Made by a program: the position numbers and the translations under genes. From assembly GCA_046330225.1 (NCBI GenBank), contig JAXLTD010000001.1, positions 496,001 through 560,000 of the forward strand: a stretch of DNA of 64,000 nucleotides. The letters run 5' to 3'. Positions 23,930 through 31,838 of the stretch are shown one piece after another. The DNA is from CANJIV01 sp046330225 (GTDB lineage: Bacteria > Actinomycetota > Thermoleophilia > Solirubrobacterales > Solirubrobacteraceae). Numbering within the stretch: the stretch's first letter is position 1; each line of letters starts with the position of its first letter. Under the pieces are notes generated by a model that did not search any database, was not told the DNA's origin, and saw only the letters and a list, made by a program, of their open reading frames with translations.

Positions 23930-25558
23930 ATGACCGCCACCGCGAAGCGCGCGACCGGCATCGTCCTGGGCACCCTGGCGGCCGGCCAGTTCGTGATGGC
24001 GCTCGACACGACGGTCATGAACACGGCGATCGCGACGGTCGCCGACGACCTCGGCACCGACGTGACGGGCATCCAGACGGCCATCACCCTCTACACGCTC
24101 GTGATGGCCTCGCTGATGATCACCGGCGGCAAGATCGGCGAGATCCTCGGCCGCAAGCGGGCGTTCATGCTGGGCTCCATCATCTACGCCTGCGGGTCGC
24201 TGACCACCGCGCTGGCCCCGAACCTCACCGTGCTGATCATCGGCTGGTCGGGGCTCGAGGGCCTCGGGGCGGTCCTGATCATGCCCGCGATCGTGGCGCT
24301 CGTCGCCTCGAACTTCGGCAAGCCCGACCGCCCGCGCGCCTACGGCCTGGTCGCCGCCGCGGGCGCGATCGCCGCGGCGCTCGGCCCGGTGATCGGCGGA
24401 GCGTTCACGACGTACGCCTCGTGGCGCTACGTCTTCGCCGGCGAGGTCCTGATCGTCCTGGTGATCCTCCTGCTCGCGCGGCGCGTCGCGGACACGCCGC
24501 CGGCTGAAGGAGTGCACCTCGACCTGGTCGGAACGGCCCTCTCGGCGAGCGGCCTCGGCCTGGTGGTGTTCGGCATCCTGCGCTCGGGGACCTGGGGCTT
24601 CATCTCGCCCAAGCCCGAAGCGCCCGAGTGGCTCGGGCTCTCACCGGTGATCTGGCTCGTGCTCGGCGGCGCCACGGTGCTGGCCATCTTCGCCTGGTGG
24701 GAGCGGCGGCGCCTCGACGGCGGGAAGGGCGCACTCGTCAATCCGCGCCTTCTGCGCATCCCGCAGCTGCGGTCGGGCGTCGTCGCCTTCCTCTTCATGT
24801 TCTGCGTGCAGGCCGGCACGTTCTTCGTCGTGCCGCTGTTCCTGTCGGTGTCGCTCGGCATCTCGGCGATCGAGACGGGCGTGCGGCTCCTGCCGCTGTC
24901 GCTGACCCTGCTGGCGTTTGCCGTTGGCGTGCCGCGGCTGTGGCCGAACGCGTCGCCTCGCCGCGTCGTGAACCTCGGGTTCATGGCGCTCTTCGGCGCG
25001 CTGGTGCTCCTGGTGGCGCTGCTCGACGTCGGCTCGGGGCCCGAGGTGATCACCGGGCCGCTCCTGATCGCGGGATCGGGCCTGGGGGCGATGGCCTCCC
25101 AGCTCGGGGCGGCCACCGTGTCGTCGGTCCCGGATGAGCAGAGCGGCGAGGTCGGCGGCCTCCAGAACACCGGCACCCAGCTCGGCGCCTCCATCGGCAC
25201 GGCGCTGGCCGGCGCCGTGCTCATCTCGGCGCTGACCGCGTCCTTCTTTGCGGGCATCCAAGGCAACCCCGCGGTTCCGGACAACCTGAGCGCGCAGGCG
25301 CAGACGAACCTGGCCGCAGGCGTCCCATTCCTCTCGGATGCGCAGCTGAAGGCCGAGCTGGACCAGGCCAACGTTCCGCCCGAGACCGCCAACGCGGTGG
25401 TCGAAACCAACGCCCAGAGCCGCATCGACGGCTTGCGCGCCGCGCTGTCGGTGCTGGCCCTGATCGCGCTGGCCGCCCTGCTCTTCACCCGCGGGCTTCC
25501 GACGGCGGCGGCGGGCGCGGCGCCGAAGCCCGCGGCGGCGGCGGCAGCCGCCACGTAG
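23930..25558 (+). CDS. DHA2-family (EmrB/QacA-like, 14-TM) MFS drug exporter
   Basis: This 542-residue proton-driven multidrug exporter carries the DHA2 motif C/D1 region at TM1 (GQFVMALDTTVMNTAIATVADDL), motif A (GGKIGEILGRKRAFMLG), and the 'GVLAALGPVIGGAF' antiporter motif (here IAAALGPVIGGAFTTYASWRYVF). About 14 hydrophobic helices are visible. The C-terminus ends in an Ala/Pro-rich tail. TAGAGT at 23918-23923 lies six bases before the ATG, so translation is probably leaderless. The following ArsR-family gene is separated by 33 bases with its own operator and need not regulate it. Confidence 0.92.
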   Translation: MTATAKRATGIVLGTLAAGQFVMALDTTVMNTAIATVADDLGTDVTGIQTAITLYTLVMASLMITGGKIGEILGRKRAFMLGSIIYACGSLTTALAPNLTVLIIGWSGLEGLGAVLIMPAIVALVASNFGKPDRPRAYGLVAAAGAIAAALGPVIGGAFTTYASWRYVFAGEVLIVLVILLLARRVADTPPAEGVHLDLVGTALSASGLGLVVFGILRSGTWGFISPKPEAPEWLGLSPVIWLVLGGATVLAIFAWWERRRLDGGKGALVNPRLLRIPQLRSGVVAFLFMFCVQAGTFFVVPLFLSVSLGISAIETGVRLLPLSLTLLAFAVGVPRLWPNASPRRVVNLGFMALFGALVLLVALLDVGSGPEVITGPLLIAGSGLGAMASQLGAATVSSVPDEQSGEVGGLQNTGTQLGASIGTALAGAVLISALTASFFAGIQGNPAVPDNLSAQAQTNLAAGVPFLSDAQLKAELDQANVPPETANAVVETNAQSRIDGLRAALSVLALIALAALLFTRGLPTAAAGAAPKPAAAAAAAT

Positions 25559-25578
25559 CCACAGCCCGCCTCCGCTGC

Positions 25579-25600
25579 TACACTGAACCGAATGGTTCAG
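25579..25600 (+). promoter_or_regulatory. -10 box overlapping a perfect palindromic operator at an arsR start
   Basis: The -10 TACACT (25579-25584) lies seven bases before the ATG at 25592, implying a leaderless transcript. CTGAACC (25583-25589), four bases, then GGTTCAG (25594-25600) form a perfect inverted repeat that overlaps both the -10 end and the start codon. A dimeric ArsR-family repressor bound here would block its own promoter. Confidence 0.65.
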
Positions 25601-25933
25601 CATGAGGCGATCGACCGGACGTTCTCGGCCCTGGCCGACCCGACGCGCCGCGAGATCCTCGAGCGCCTCGGCCGGAGCGGCGGCGCCACCATCACCGAGC
25701 TCGCCGACCCCTACGGGATGTCGCTCACCGGGATGAAGAAGCACGTGGGCCTGCTCGAAGGGGCCGGGCTGGTCGTCACGGAGAAGGTGGGGCGGGCCCG
25801 GGTGTGCCGCCTCGGCCCGCGGCGCCTGGAGGAGATCGAGCAGTGGCTCGACGAGTACCGCCGCATGCTCGACCAACGCCTCGACCGGTTCGGGGAGCTC
25901 CTCGAACGCACGAAAGGAGCCAGCGATGGCTGA
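25592..25933 (+). CDS. ArsR-family winged-helix transcriptional regulator
   Basis: The 113-residue regulator begins with the diagnostic FSALADPTRREILERL and continues with a winged helix-turn-helix (TITELADPYGMSLTGMKKHVGLLEGAGLV). No Cys-based metal site (ELCVCDL type) is present, so a metal sensor is unlikely. It matches the ArsR subgroup that is always paired with an AHSA1/SRPBCC protein, as here: the next gene overlaps its end by eight bases. Self-repression through the palindrome covering its start codon is inferred. A second ArsR-SRPBCC pair lies 4 kb away on the minus strand. Confidence 0.92.
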   Translation: MVQHEAIDRTFSALADPTRREILERLGRSGGATITELADPYGMSLTGMKKHVGLLEGAGLVVTEKVGRARVCRLGPRRLEEIEQWLDEYRRMLDQRLDRFGELLERTKGASDG

Positions 25934-26420
25934 CAGTGAGCAGACCGCCGGAACGCCGGTGACCGTGACCACGCCGACCGATCGCGAGGTGCGCATCGAG
26001 CGGGTCTTCGACGCGCCGCGCGAGCGCGTGTTCGCCGCGTTCACCGACCCGAAGCTGATTCCCGAGTGGTGGGGCCCCCGCGGCCGGACCACGATCGTCG
26101 ACGAGATGGACGTCCGGCCCGGCGGGGCCTGGCGGTTCCGCATCGACCAGGCCGACGGCGCCGAGACCGCCTTCCGCGGGACGTACCGCGAGGTGGCCGC
26201 GCCCGAGCGCATCGTGCAGACCTTCGAGTGGGAGGGCATGCCCGGCCACGTGGCCGTGGAGACGACCACGTTCGAGGATCTCGGCGGGCGGACCCGGCTC
26301 ACCTCGACATCCCTCTTCCACACCACCGAGGAGCGCGACGGCATGCTGGGCTCGGGCTTCGAGCGCGGCACCAACGACATGTATTCCCGCCTGGACGAGC
26401 TGCTGGCGGCGGGCGGCTGA
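25926..26420 (+). CDS. SRPBCC / AHSA1-like domain protein
   Basis: The 164-residue protein is a START/Bet-v1-fold ligand-binding protein of the Activator-of-Hsp90-ATPase-1-like family. The hallmarks are RVFDAPRERVFAAFTDPKLIPEWWGP, the 'DVRPGGAWRF' strand, the 'ERIVQTFEWEG' strand and the final long helix GFERGTNDMYSRLDELLA. Such proteins bind small hydrophobic ligands; the physiological ligand is unknown. It overlaps the arsR gene by eight bases, so the pair is co-translated; the ligand may be what the regulator indirectly senses. Confidence 0.9.
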   Translation: MADSEQTAGTPVTVTTPTDREVRIERVFDAPRERVFAAFTDPKLIPEWWGPRGRTTIVDEMDVRPGGAWRFRIDQADGAETAFRGTYREVAAPERIVQTFEWEGMPGHVAVETTTFEDLGGRTRLTSTSLFHTTEERDGMLGSGFERGTNDMYSRLDELLAAGG

Positions 26421-26489
26421 GCCGGGAGGGTCGCGGCAGGCCGGGCCGGCGGCGGCCCGGCCCGCCGCGCCGGCCCGCGATCCGTCATC

Positions 26490-27296
26490 GTGTCAGGCAT
26501 GCAGATCGGCAAGCCTGTCCCTCCCGTCAGCCACATCGCCCAGGCCTATCCCGACCACGTCGAGGTCCGCGGCCGGGACCTGTGCGGCGACCTCATGGGC
26601 CGCGTGACCTTCACCGAGTACTTCTGCCTGCTCCTCACGGGCCGCGAGCCGACCGCCGACCAGCGCGACTTCCTCGACCTGCTCCTCGTGGCGATCGCCG
26701 AGCACGGCATGATGCCCACGAACGTCACGGCGCGCATCACGCTGGCCGCCGACCCGGGGTCATTGCAGGGCGCGGTCGCCGCGGGGATTCTGGGGGCCGG
26801 CCCGGTCATCCTCGGCACGTCGGAGGCCTGCGGCCGGCTGCTCGCCTCGATGCAAGCGCAGGTCGCCGCGGGCGCCAGCCCGGCGGGCGCAGCGGCGGAG
26901 GCCGTGCGCACGCTGCGCGCGGCAGGGGAGAAGGTGCCGGGGTTCGGCCACCCCGTCCACAAGCCGCTGGACCCGCGGGCCGAGCGGATCTTCGAGCTGG
27001 CCGACGCGCGCGGAGTGAGCGGGCCTCACGTTCTGCTGGCGCGGCGCCTGCGGGAGGCCGTGGCCGACGCCGCAGGCCGCCCGCTGACGATGAACGTGTC
27101 GATGCCCATCGCCGCGGTGATGCTGGACTTGGACTTCTCGCCCGACGCGGTCAAGGCGGTGCCGATCCTCGCCCGGACCGCCGGGCTGCTCGCACACCTC
27201 GCCGAGGAGCGCGAGCAGCCGATCGGCTTCCTGATGGCCGACCGCGCGGAGGCGGCCATCGAGTACGAGCGCGACGGGGGCGACCCGCCCGGCTGA
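26490..27296 (+). CDS. Citrate synthase-fold enzyme (citryl-CoA lyase-like), 268 aa
   Basis: The protein is about 100 residues shorter than a true citrate synthase. It retains the active-site elements EHGMMPTNVTAR (His72), GFGHPVHKPLDPRAE (His154, Asp161) and REQPIGF near the C-terminus. This short form is usually called citryl-CoA lyase or a citrate-synthase-like protein; it could cleave or form a C-C bond between acyl-CoA and an oxo-acid. The next gene, a CoA ligase, overlaps its stop by one base and a VOC enzyme follows, so an organic-acid degradation operon is plausible. Translation may start at GTG 26490 or ATG 26499. Confidence 0.83.
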   Translation: MSGMQIGKPVPPVSHIAQAYPDHVEVRGRDLCGDLMGRVTFTEYFCLLLTGREPTADQRDFLDLLLVAIAEHGMMPTNVTARITLAADPGSLQGAVAAGILGAGPVILGTSEACGRLLASMQAQVAAGASPAGAAAEAVRTLRAAGEKVPGFGHPVHKPLDPRAERIFELADARGVSGPHVLLARRLREAVADAAGRPLTMNVSMPIAAVMLDLDFSPDAVKAVPILARTAGLLAHLAEEREQPIGFLMADRAEAAIEYERDGGDPPG

Positions 27297-28597
27297 TGCT
27301 CGAGCCTGCGGTCGAGGCGCTCCCCTGGGCGCAGCAGGCGGCCGCCGACGACGCGGCGTACCGAGGCCAGCTCGCCTACCTGTTCGCCCGCTCGCCGTTC
27401 TACCGCGAGACGCTCGCGCAGGCCGGATTCGCCACGGCCGACGCGGCGGGCGGGCTCGCGGACATCGCGCAGCTCCCGTTGACCGAGAAGGCGGAGCTGA
27501 AGGCCACCTGCACCGCCGCCAACCCGGTCGGGGCCCACCTCTGCGCCGACCCGGCCGACGTCGTCCGAGTCTTCTCGACCAGCGGGACGACGGGCACGCC
27601 GAGCTACATCCCGCTCACGGCCCGGGACCTCGCCAACTGGGTGGCGGGGTCGGCTCGCAGCTACGCCGCATCTGGCCTGGCCGCCGGGCACCGCCTGGTC
27701 TCCACATTCAACGCGGGGCCGTTCGTCGCCGGGGCGGCGCTGGCCGCCTTCGATCGCATCGGCGTCTGCCACATCCCCGTCGGCACCGGGAACACGGACC
27801 GCCTGCTGCGGGCCGTCGAGCTCCTGCGTCCCGATGCCGTCGCCGTCACGCCCTCCTACGCGGCCCATCTGGTCGAGCGGGCGGCGGACCAGGGTGTCGA
27901 CCTCGCCGGCTCCACGGTCGCCCGCGTGCTGGTCGCCGGGGAGCCCGGAGGCGGCGAGCCGGCGTTCCGCGCCGCGCTGGAGGCAGGCTGGGGGGCGACG
28001 GTCACCGAGGCGATGGGCATCGGCGACATCGGGCCGTCGCTCTGGGGGGAGTGCGAGGCGCAGGACGGCATGCACCTGGGTGCGCGCGGATTCGTCCACG
28101 CCGAGCTGATCGACCCGGCCACCGGGGCGGCGGTCCCGCTCGAGGGCGGTGCGTCGGGCGAGCTCGTGCTGACGCACCTGCGGCACGAGGCCGCGCCGCT
28201 CCTGCGGTTCCGGACCCGCGACCACGTCGAGGTGATGGCCGGGCCGTGCCAGTGCGGGCGCACCGGCCCGCGCGTTCGGTGCCGCGGGCGGACCGACGAC
28301 ATGCTCATCGTGCGCGGGGTGAACGTGTTCCCGTCGGCGATCCGCGAAGTGGTCGCGGGGTTTGCGCCGGCGGTCAGCGGCCACGTGCGCGTGCGCCCGA
28401 CGGCGCCGGGCGTCAAGCAGGAGCCGCCGCTTCCGGTGCGCGTGGAGCTCGCGCGCGGCGACGCGCACGACGCCGCGCTCGCCGACGCGATCCGTGAGAA
28501 ACTGCGCGCCGCGCTCGTCGTCCAGGTCAGCGTCGAGCTCGTGCCGTGGGGGAGCCTCGGGCGCAGCGAATACAAGTCCAAGCTCGTCGAGCGCTAG
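27296..28597 (+). CDS. AMP-forming acyl/aryl-CoA ligase (phenylacetate-CoA ligase-like)
   Basis: The 433-residue size and layout fit the PaaK branch of adenylate-forming enzymes. The ATP-binding loop FSTSGTTGTPSYIPLT is at about 93-108, the A5-like motif VTEAMGIGDIGPS near 235, a Cys-bearing segment GPCQCGRTGPR near 318, and the C-terminal hinge RTDDMLIVRGVNVFPSAIREV is typical of PaaK. The final YKSKLVER supplies the catalytic-lysine end. It should activate an organic acid with ATP and CoA. The ATG overlaps the upstream stop (TGATG), so it is coupled to the citryl-CoA-lyase-like gene. Confidence 0.9.
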   Translation: MLEPAVEALPWAQQAAADDAAYRGQLAYLFARSPFYRETLAQAGFATADAAGGLADIAQLPLTEKAELKATCTAANPVGAHLCADPADVVRVFSTSGTTGTPSYIPLTARDLANWVAGSARSYAASGLAAGHRLVSTFNAGPFVAGAALAAFDRIGVCHIPVGTGNTDRLLRAVELLRPDAVAVTPSYAAHLVERAADQGVDLAGSTVARVLVAGEPGGGEPAFRAALEAGWGATVTEAMGIGDIGPSLWGECEAQDGMHLGARGFVHAELIDPATGAAVPLEGGASGELVLTHLRHEAAPLLRFRTRDHVEVMAGPCQCGRTGPRVRCRGRTDDMLIVRGVNVFPSAIREVVAGFAPAVSGHVRVRPTAPGVKQEPPLPVRVELARGDAHDAALADAIREKLRAALVVQVSVELVPWGSLGRSEYKSKLVER

Positions 28598-28634
28598 CAA
28601 CCGGCGCCGGCAGGCCAGGAGGGAGATCGAGTCC

Positions 28635-29225
28635 GTGCGCAAGCTCCAGAGCCAAGGGGTCCACCACATCACCCTGACCGGGGCCGGCCGGCAGGCGTCG
28701 ATCGACTTCTGGGAGGGCGTGCTCGGCATGCCGTTCGTGTTCGAGCAGCCCAACCTCGACAACCCCGCCGAGAGCCACCTCTACTTCGATCCGGGCGACG
28801 GGCGCCTGATCACCGTGTTCACGAACGAGGACCGCGCCGGCGACCCGGGGCGGACGCCGACCGAGCCGGGGTGCGTGCACCACATCGCCTTCTCCCTGTC
28901 GCAGGCCACGTTCGCCCAGGCCGTCGAGCGGCTCGACGAGCGCGGCATCCGCCACAGCGGGGTCAAGGATCGCGGCTTCATGGACTCGATCTACTTCGAG
29001 GATCCGCTCGGCCTCCTGATCGAGCTGGCCTCGTATCGGTTCGAGCCGCCGCCCGGCTGCTCCCACGCCGACGTGCTGCTCGAGGCCCACGAGCTCCGCG
29101 TGGCCCGCGGCGACCACCACATCGACCGGGAGCACCTCGCGGACGCGATTGAGGCGCTCGTGGCCCGGACCCAGCGGTCCTTGTCCGCCGACCGCTCGGC
29201 GCAGGACCCGTACTCGGACGGCTAG
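28635..29225 (+). CDS. VOC-family (glyoxalase/ring-cleavage dioxygenase-like) metalloprotein
   Basis: This 196-residue protein has two beta-alpha-beta-beta-beta modules. Likely metal ligands are a His in GVHHITLTG, a His in CVHHIAFSLS, and the Glu in GLLIELASY. Such sites occur in extradiol dioxygenases, glyoxalases and epimerases. A Helix-rich C-terminal extension of about 45 residues (VARGDHHIDREHLADAIEALV) is unusual for a bare VOC protein. GTG 28635 is preceded by AGGAGGGAG, a strong ribosome binding site. It closes a three-gene unit with the ligase; an aromatic- or organic-acid pathway is inferred. Confidence 0.85.
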   Translation: MRKLQSQGVHHITLTGAGRQASIDFWEGVLGMPFVFEQPNLDNPAESHLYFDPGDGRLITVFTNEDRAGDPGRTPTEPGCVHHIAFSLSQATFAQAVERLDERGIRHSGVKDRGFMDSIYFEDPLGLLIELASYRFEPPPGCSHADVLLEAHELRVARGDHHIDREHLADAIEALVARTQRSLSADRSAQDPYSDG

Positions 29226-29812
29226 GACGCCCGCCGGCGCCGCAGCCGCGGGACGGCCACGAGCCACACGAGGCCGCCCAAGGCGACCAGCACGGCGGCG
29301 ATGACGGGAGCGAGCGCTCCCGGGATCGGCGGGCCGTGGCCGAACCACAGCTCGGGATTGACGGCGATGCCGAGGAAGCTCCCGCGGGCCGCGACCCGGT
29401 AGTCGCCATCGCTCGGGACGTCGATGCGCCACACCCGGCGCTGCGTGTCGACCCGGTCGTCGTCGGCGTTCTCCGTGTCACCGACGTCGTTCCGGACAAC
29501 GGGCCGCCCGGCGCCGCGCAGCGGAGTCACGGTCAGCGACAGCCCCTTCGGAAGCGGGAGGCTGGGCGTCTCGTTGCCCCGTCCCGGAAGCGCGACCGCG
29601 GCGCTGACGTCGACCGTGCCCGCGGGCAGGCGCAGCACCTTCGTGCCCGGGATGTCGACGCGCCCGTACTGGTTGTCCTCGCCCCACACGGCGTTCGACG
29701 ATCCGAGCACTCCGACGACGAACGACACGGCGATGGTTGCGACGACGAAGAGCGCGACCGTCGCGACGATGCGCCCGGCCCGGGTTTCGATCCGGCGGGT
29801 CATCGCGGCCAT
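29222..29812 (-). CDS. Two-TM membrane protein of unknown function, 196 aa
   Basis: TM helices are at about 15-37 and 165-187, with the 125-residue loop between them outside the membrane. The loop is strand-rich (KVLRLPAGTVDVSAAVAL, RVWRIDVPSDGDYRVAARG) and may form a small beta-sandwich; the C-terminus is Arg-rich and cytoplasmic. I do not recognise the family. Its last four bases overlap the end of the convergent VOC gene. No partner gene is evident upstream within 31 bases of the SRPBCC gene stop on the same strand, so it may be the tail of that operon. Confidence 0.7.
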   Translation of the reverse strand: MAAMTRRIETRAGRIVATVALFVVATIAVSFVVGVLGSSNAVWGEDNQYGRVDIPGTKVLRLPAGTVDVSAAVALPGRGNETPSLPLPKGLSLTVTPLRGAGRPVVRNDVGDTENADDDRVDTQRRVWRIDVPSDGDYRVAARGSFLGIAVNPELWFGHGPPIPGALAPVIAAVLVALGGLVWLVAVPRLRRRRAS

Positions 29813-29843
29813 CCTAGCTCCGGCGTGAGGTGGGACCGGGGGC

Positions 29844-30311
29844 TCAGCCTTCGGCGAGCACGCGGCCGAGCTTGTCGAACGAGCTGCTCCAGCCGGCGTG
29901 GGCCATCGGGATGAGCTCGTCGGTGCAGACCATCGTCACGTCGATCGTGAGCTCGGAGCGCCCGTCGCCCAGATCCGTGAAGCTCACGACCGTGCGCTGG
30001 CGTTCCATCATCGGGTGGTCGATGTCGGTCTCGAGGAAGACGAGGCGATCCTTCGGCGTGACCTGCTCGAACGTCCCGCAGGACGGGTATTCCGTGCCGT
30101 CGGGCCCGACCATCGTCGCGTTCGCCGCGCCCCCGGGGCGCAGCTCCAGCACGACGGACTCGACCGGGGTGTGGAAGTGCTCGGGGCCCCACCAGGCGGC
30201 GAAGTGCTCGGGGTCGGTCCAGCACGTCCAGAGGAGGTCGCGGGGTGCATCGAAGACGCGCGTGATCGTGAACTGGCGCTCGGTCATCGCGCTGGCGGGT
30301 CCGACAGTCAT
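29844..30311 (-). CDS. SRPBCC / AHSA1-like domain protein (second copy)
   Basis: A 155-residue protein of the AHSA1 family: ITRVFDAPRDLLWTCWTDPEHFAAWWGP, the VVLELRPGGAANATM strand, the ERQRTVVSFTDLGDGRSELTI strand and the C-terminal helix AHAGWSSSFDKLGRVLAE. It is only a distant relative of the one at 25926. It overlaps the upstream arsR stop by four bases (ATGA), so the two are translationally coupled. An internal ATG at 30287 (MTERQFTITRV) would give a shorter protein and is also possible. The ligand is unknown. Confidence 0.9.
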   Translation of the reverse strand: MTVGPASAMTERQFTITRVFDAPRDLLWTCWTDPEHFAAWWGPEHFHTPVESVVLELRPGGAANATMVGPDGTEYPSCGTFEQVTPKDRLVFLETDIDHPMMERQRTVVSFTDLGDGRSELTIDVTMVCTDELIPMAHAGWSSSFDKLGRVLAEG

Positions 30312-30646
30312 GGGGCAGGGTCCTTTCGCTGGATTGTGTGCAGGTGCTGCTCGAGACGGTCGAGCCTGCGCTCGTAGAACTCGCGGTAGTGCGCGAGCCA
30401 GTCCGCCGCGTCTTTCATCGGGGCGGCCTGGAGGCGGGAGGGGCGCAGCTGCGCTGTGCGCCCGCGGGTGATGAGCCCGGCGTGCTCGAGCACCTTCAGG
30501 TGCTTCGAGACGGCCTGGACGCTGACCGGGAACGGTTCGGCCAGTTCGGTGACGGTCGCCTCGCCGTCAGCCAGGCGGGCGAGGATCGCCCGCCGGGTCG
30601 GATCGGCGAGGGCGGAGAAGGTGGCGCTGAGCTGGTCGGCGGGCAT
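30308..30646 (-). CDS. ArsR-family transcriptional regulator (second copy)
   Basis: The 112-residue protein starts LSATFSALADPTRRAILARLADGEATVTELAEPF and continues through a winged helix-turn-helix (SVQAVSKHLKVLEHAGLITRGR). There is no metal-binding Cys motif. The C-terminal helix (LAHYREFYERRLDRLEQHLHT) would mediate dimerisation. A long perfect palindrome lies just upstream of its start and is the obvious self-operator. The pair with the following SRPBCC gene copies the organisation at 25592-26420, but the operators share no sequence, so each pair probably answers to its own regulator. Confidence 0.92.
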   Translation of the reverse strand: MPADQLSATFSALADPTRRAILARLADGEATVTELAEPFPVSVQAVSKHLKVLEHAGLITRGRTAQLRPSRLQAAPMKDAADWLAHYREFYERRLDRLEQHLHTIQRKDPAP

Positions 30647-30666
30647 GGCGGTTCGATCGGGGTCTC

Positions 30667-30692
30667 AGTATTCAACCAAGTAGTTGAATACT
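30667..30692 (-). promoter_or_regulatory. Perfect 10-base palindromic operator upstream of arsR
   Basis: AGTATTCAAC (30667-30676), six bases, then GTTGAATACT (30683-30692) are exact reverse complements. The site is AT-rich in an otherwise extremely GC-rich region and ends 20 bases before the arsR ATG at 30646. On the minus strand the arm nearest the gene ends in GAATACT, which could serve as a -10 box, so repressor binding would occlude polymerase. Confidence 0.75.
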
Positions 30693-30818
30693 CGCCGCTG
30701 GCGCCGGCCCGGTCAAGTGCCGGCGGAGGACGTGTTCCCGGCCTGCCGACTTGCGTCCGGCGTCCTGCCAAGACAAACTCGTCCGCCACCGGCCGGACGT
30801 CCGACTCGAGAGGCCACG

Positions 30819-30926
30819 ATGATCCCGCTGTGCCGCAGCGCCGCCGCCTTCGCCGTGCCCGCCTCGCTGCCGGGGGCGGCTTCGGCCGGTGCGATGTCGG
30901 GCGGTCCGCCGATCGGGTGCGCGTGA
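30819..30926 (+). CDS. Possible 35-residue signal-peptide-like ORF
   Basis: An ATG at 30819, after GAGAGG, opens a short frame (MIPLCRSAAAFAVPASLPGAASAGA and on) that ends in a TGA overlapping the GTG of the next gene. It looks like a signal peptide without a mature protein. It may be a translational-coupling leader, a truncated secreted-protein gene, or chance. Nothing else is evident in 30693-30922. Confidence 0.25.
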   Translation: MIPLCRSAAAFAVPASLPGAASAGAMSGGPPIGCA

Positions 30927-31735
30927 GCCAGGCGCCGTCCCTCGCCGAGCGCTTCCTGGCGCTGCACCGGCCTGGGGCCCCGCTGCTCCTCCCCAACGCC
31001 TGGGACGCCGGCTCGGCCAAGCTGCTCGCCTCGCTCGGATTCGAGGCGCTCGCCACGACGAGCAGCGGGTTCGCTGCAACCCTCGGCCGCCTCGACGGGC
31101 AGGTGACGGCGGACGAGGCGCTGGAGCACGGCGCGGCGATGGCCGCGGCCTGCGGGCTGCCGGTGTCGGCGGATCTCGAGAACGGCTTCGCGGCGGACCC
31201 CGCCGGCGTCGCCCGCACGATCGCCCGGGCCGGCGCGGCGGGCCTGGCGGGCGGATCGATCGAGGACTTCACGGGCGACAGCGCCGACCCGATCTACGAG
31301 GCGGGCGCCGCCGCCGAGCGCGTGGCGGTCGCGGCGGAAGCGGCCGCGGCGGTGCCGGGAGGCTTCGTGCTCACCGCGCGCAGCGAGAACTTCCTCCACG
31401 GCCGCGAGGACCTCGACGACACGATCGCCCGGCTGCGGGCCTACGAGGCCGCCGGAGCCGACGTGCTCTACGCCCCCGGGCTGCGGCGCATCGAGGACAT
31501 CGCCGCGGTCGTGGAGGCCGTCGAGCGCCCCGTCAACGTGCTCGCCCTGCCGGATCTGCCGCCGGTCGCCGAGCTGGCCGCCGCCGGGGTGGCCCGGATC
31601 TCGGTCGGCGGCGCGTTCGCGTTCGCGGCGTTCGGAGCCGCGGCAGCCGCCGCCCGCGAGCTGCGCGACGAGGGCACGTATGGCTTCTGGGCCCAGGCGC
31701 GCCCGGGTGCGTCAGCCGCCCGCGCGGCGTTCTAG
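30923..31735 (+). CDS. Isocitrate lyase / PEP mutase family protein
   Basis: This 270-residue TIM-barrel enzyme has the family motifs LLLPNAWDAGSAKLLASLGF, ATTSSG, VSADLENGFA (metal-binding Asp) and GGSIEDFTGD. The catalytic Cys-containing KKCGH loop of true isocitrate lyases is absent, so it is closer to the PEP mutase/2-methylisocitrate-lyase/oxaloacetate-hydrolase group. It would cleave or rearrange a small oxo-acid; substrate unknown. The start is GTG 30923 (or GTG 30917 two codons earlier). No pathway partner is adjacent, although a citryl-CoA-lyase-like operon lies 2 kb away. Confidence 0.87.
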   Translation: MSQAPSLAERFLALHRPGAPLLLPNAWDAGSAKLLASLGFEALATTSSGFAATLGRLDGQVTADEALEHGAAMAAACGLPVSADLENGFAADPAGVARTIARAGAAGLAGGSIEDFTGDSADPIYEAGAAAERVAVAAEAAAAVPGGFVLTARSENFLHGREDLDDTIARLRAYEAAGADVLYAPGLRRIEDIAAVVEAVERPVNVLALPDLPPVAELAAAGVARISVGGAFAFAAFGAAAAAARELRDEGTYGFWAQARPGASAARAAF

Positions 31736-31777
31736 GCACCGTCCGCGAGCCAACGTGCGCGCGTGAACCCCCGATCC

Positions 31778-31838
31778 GGTGGCGCAGGCGCGCGAGAACG
31801 CTCGTGGTGGGCCGGTGGCGCACGCGCGCGAGAACGCT
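31778..31838. repeat. Two 25-base direct repeats, period 36
   Basis: The units at 31778-31802 and 31814-31838 begin GGTGGCGCA and end GAGAACGCT; they differ at one position. They occupy most of the 102-base gap between two convergent genes and touch the last base of the propeller gene. There are too few copies for a CRISPR. They could mark a slipped duplication or a paired protein-binding site. Confidence 0.6.

Noticed and set aside
31778..31838. CRISPR array
   Set aside because: Only two units, an 11-base gap and no cas genes in the window.
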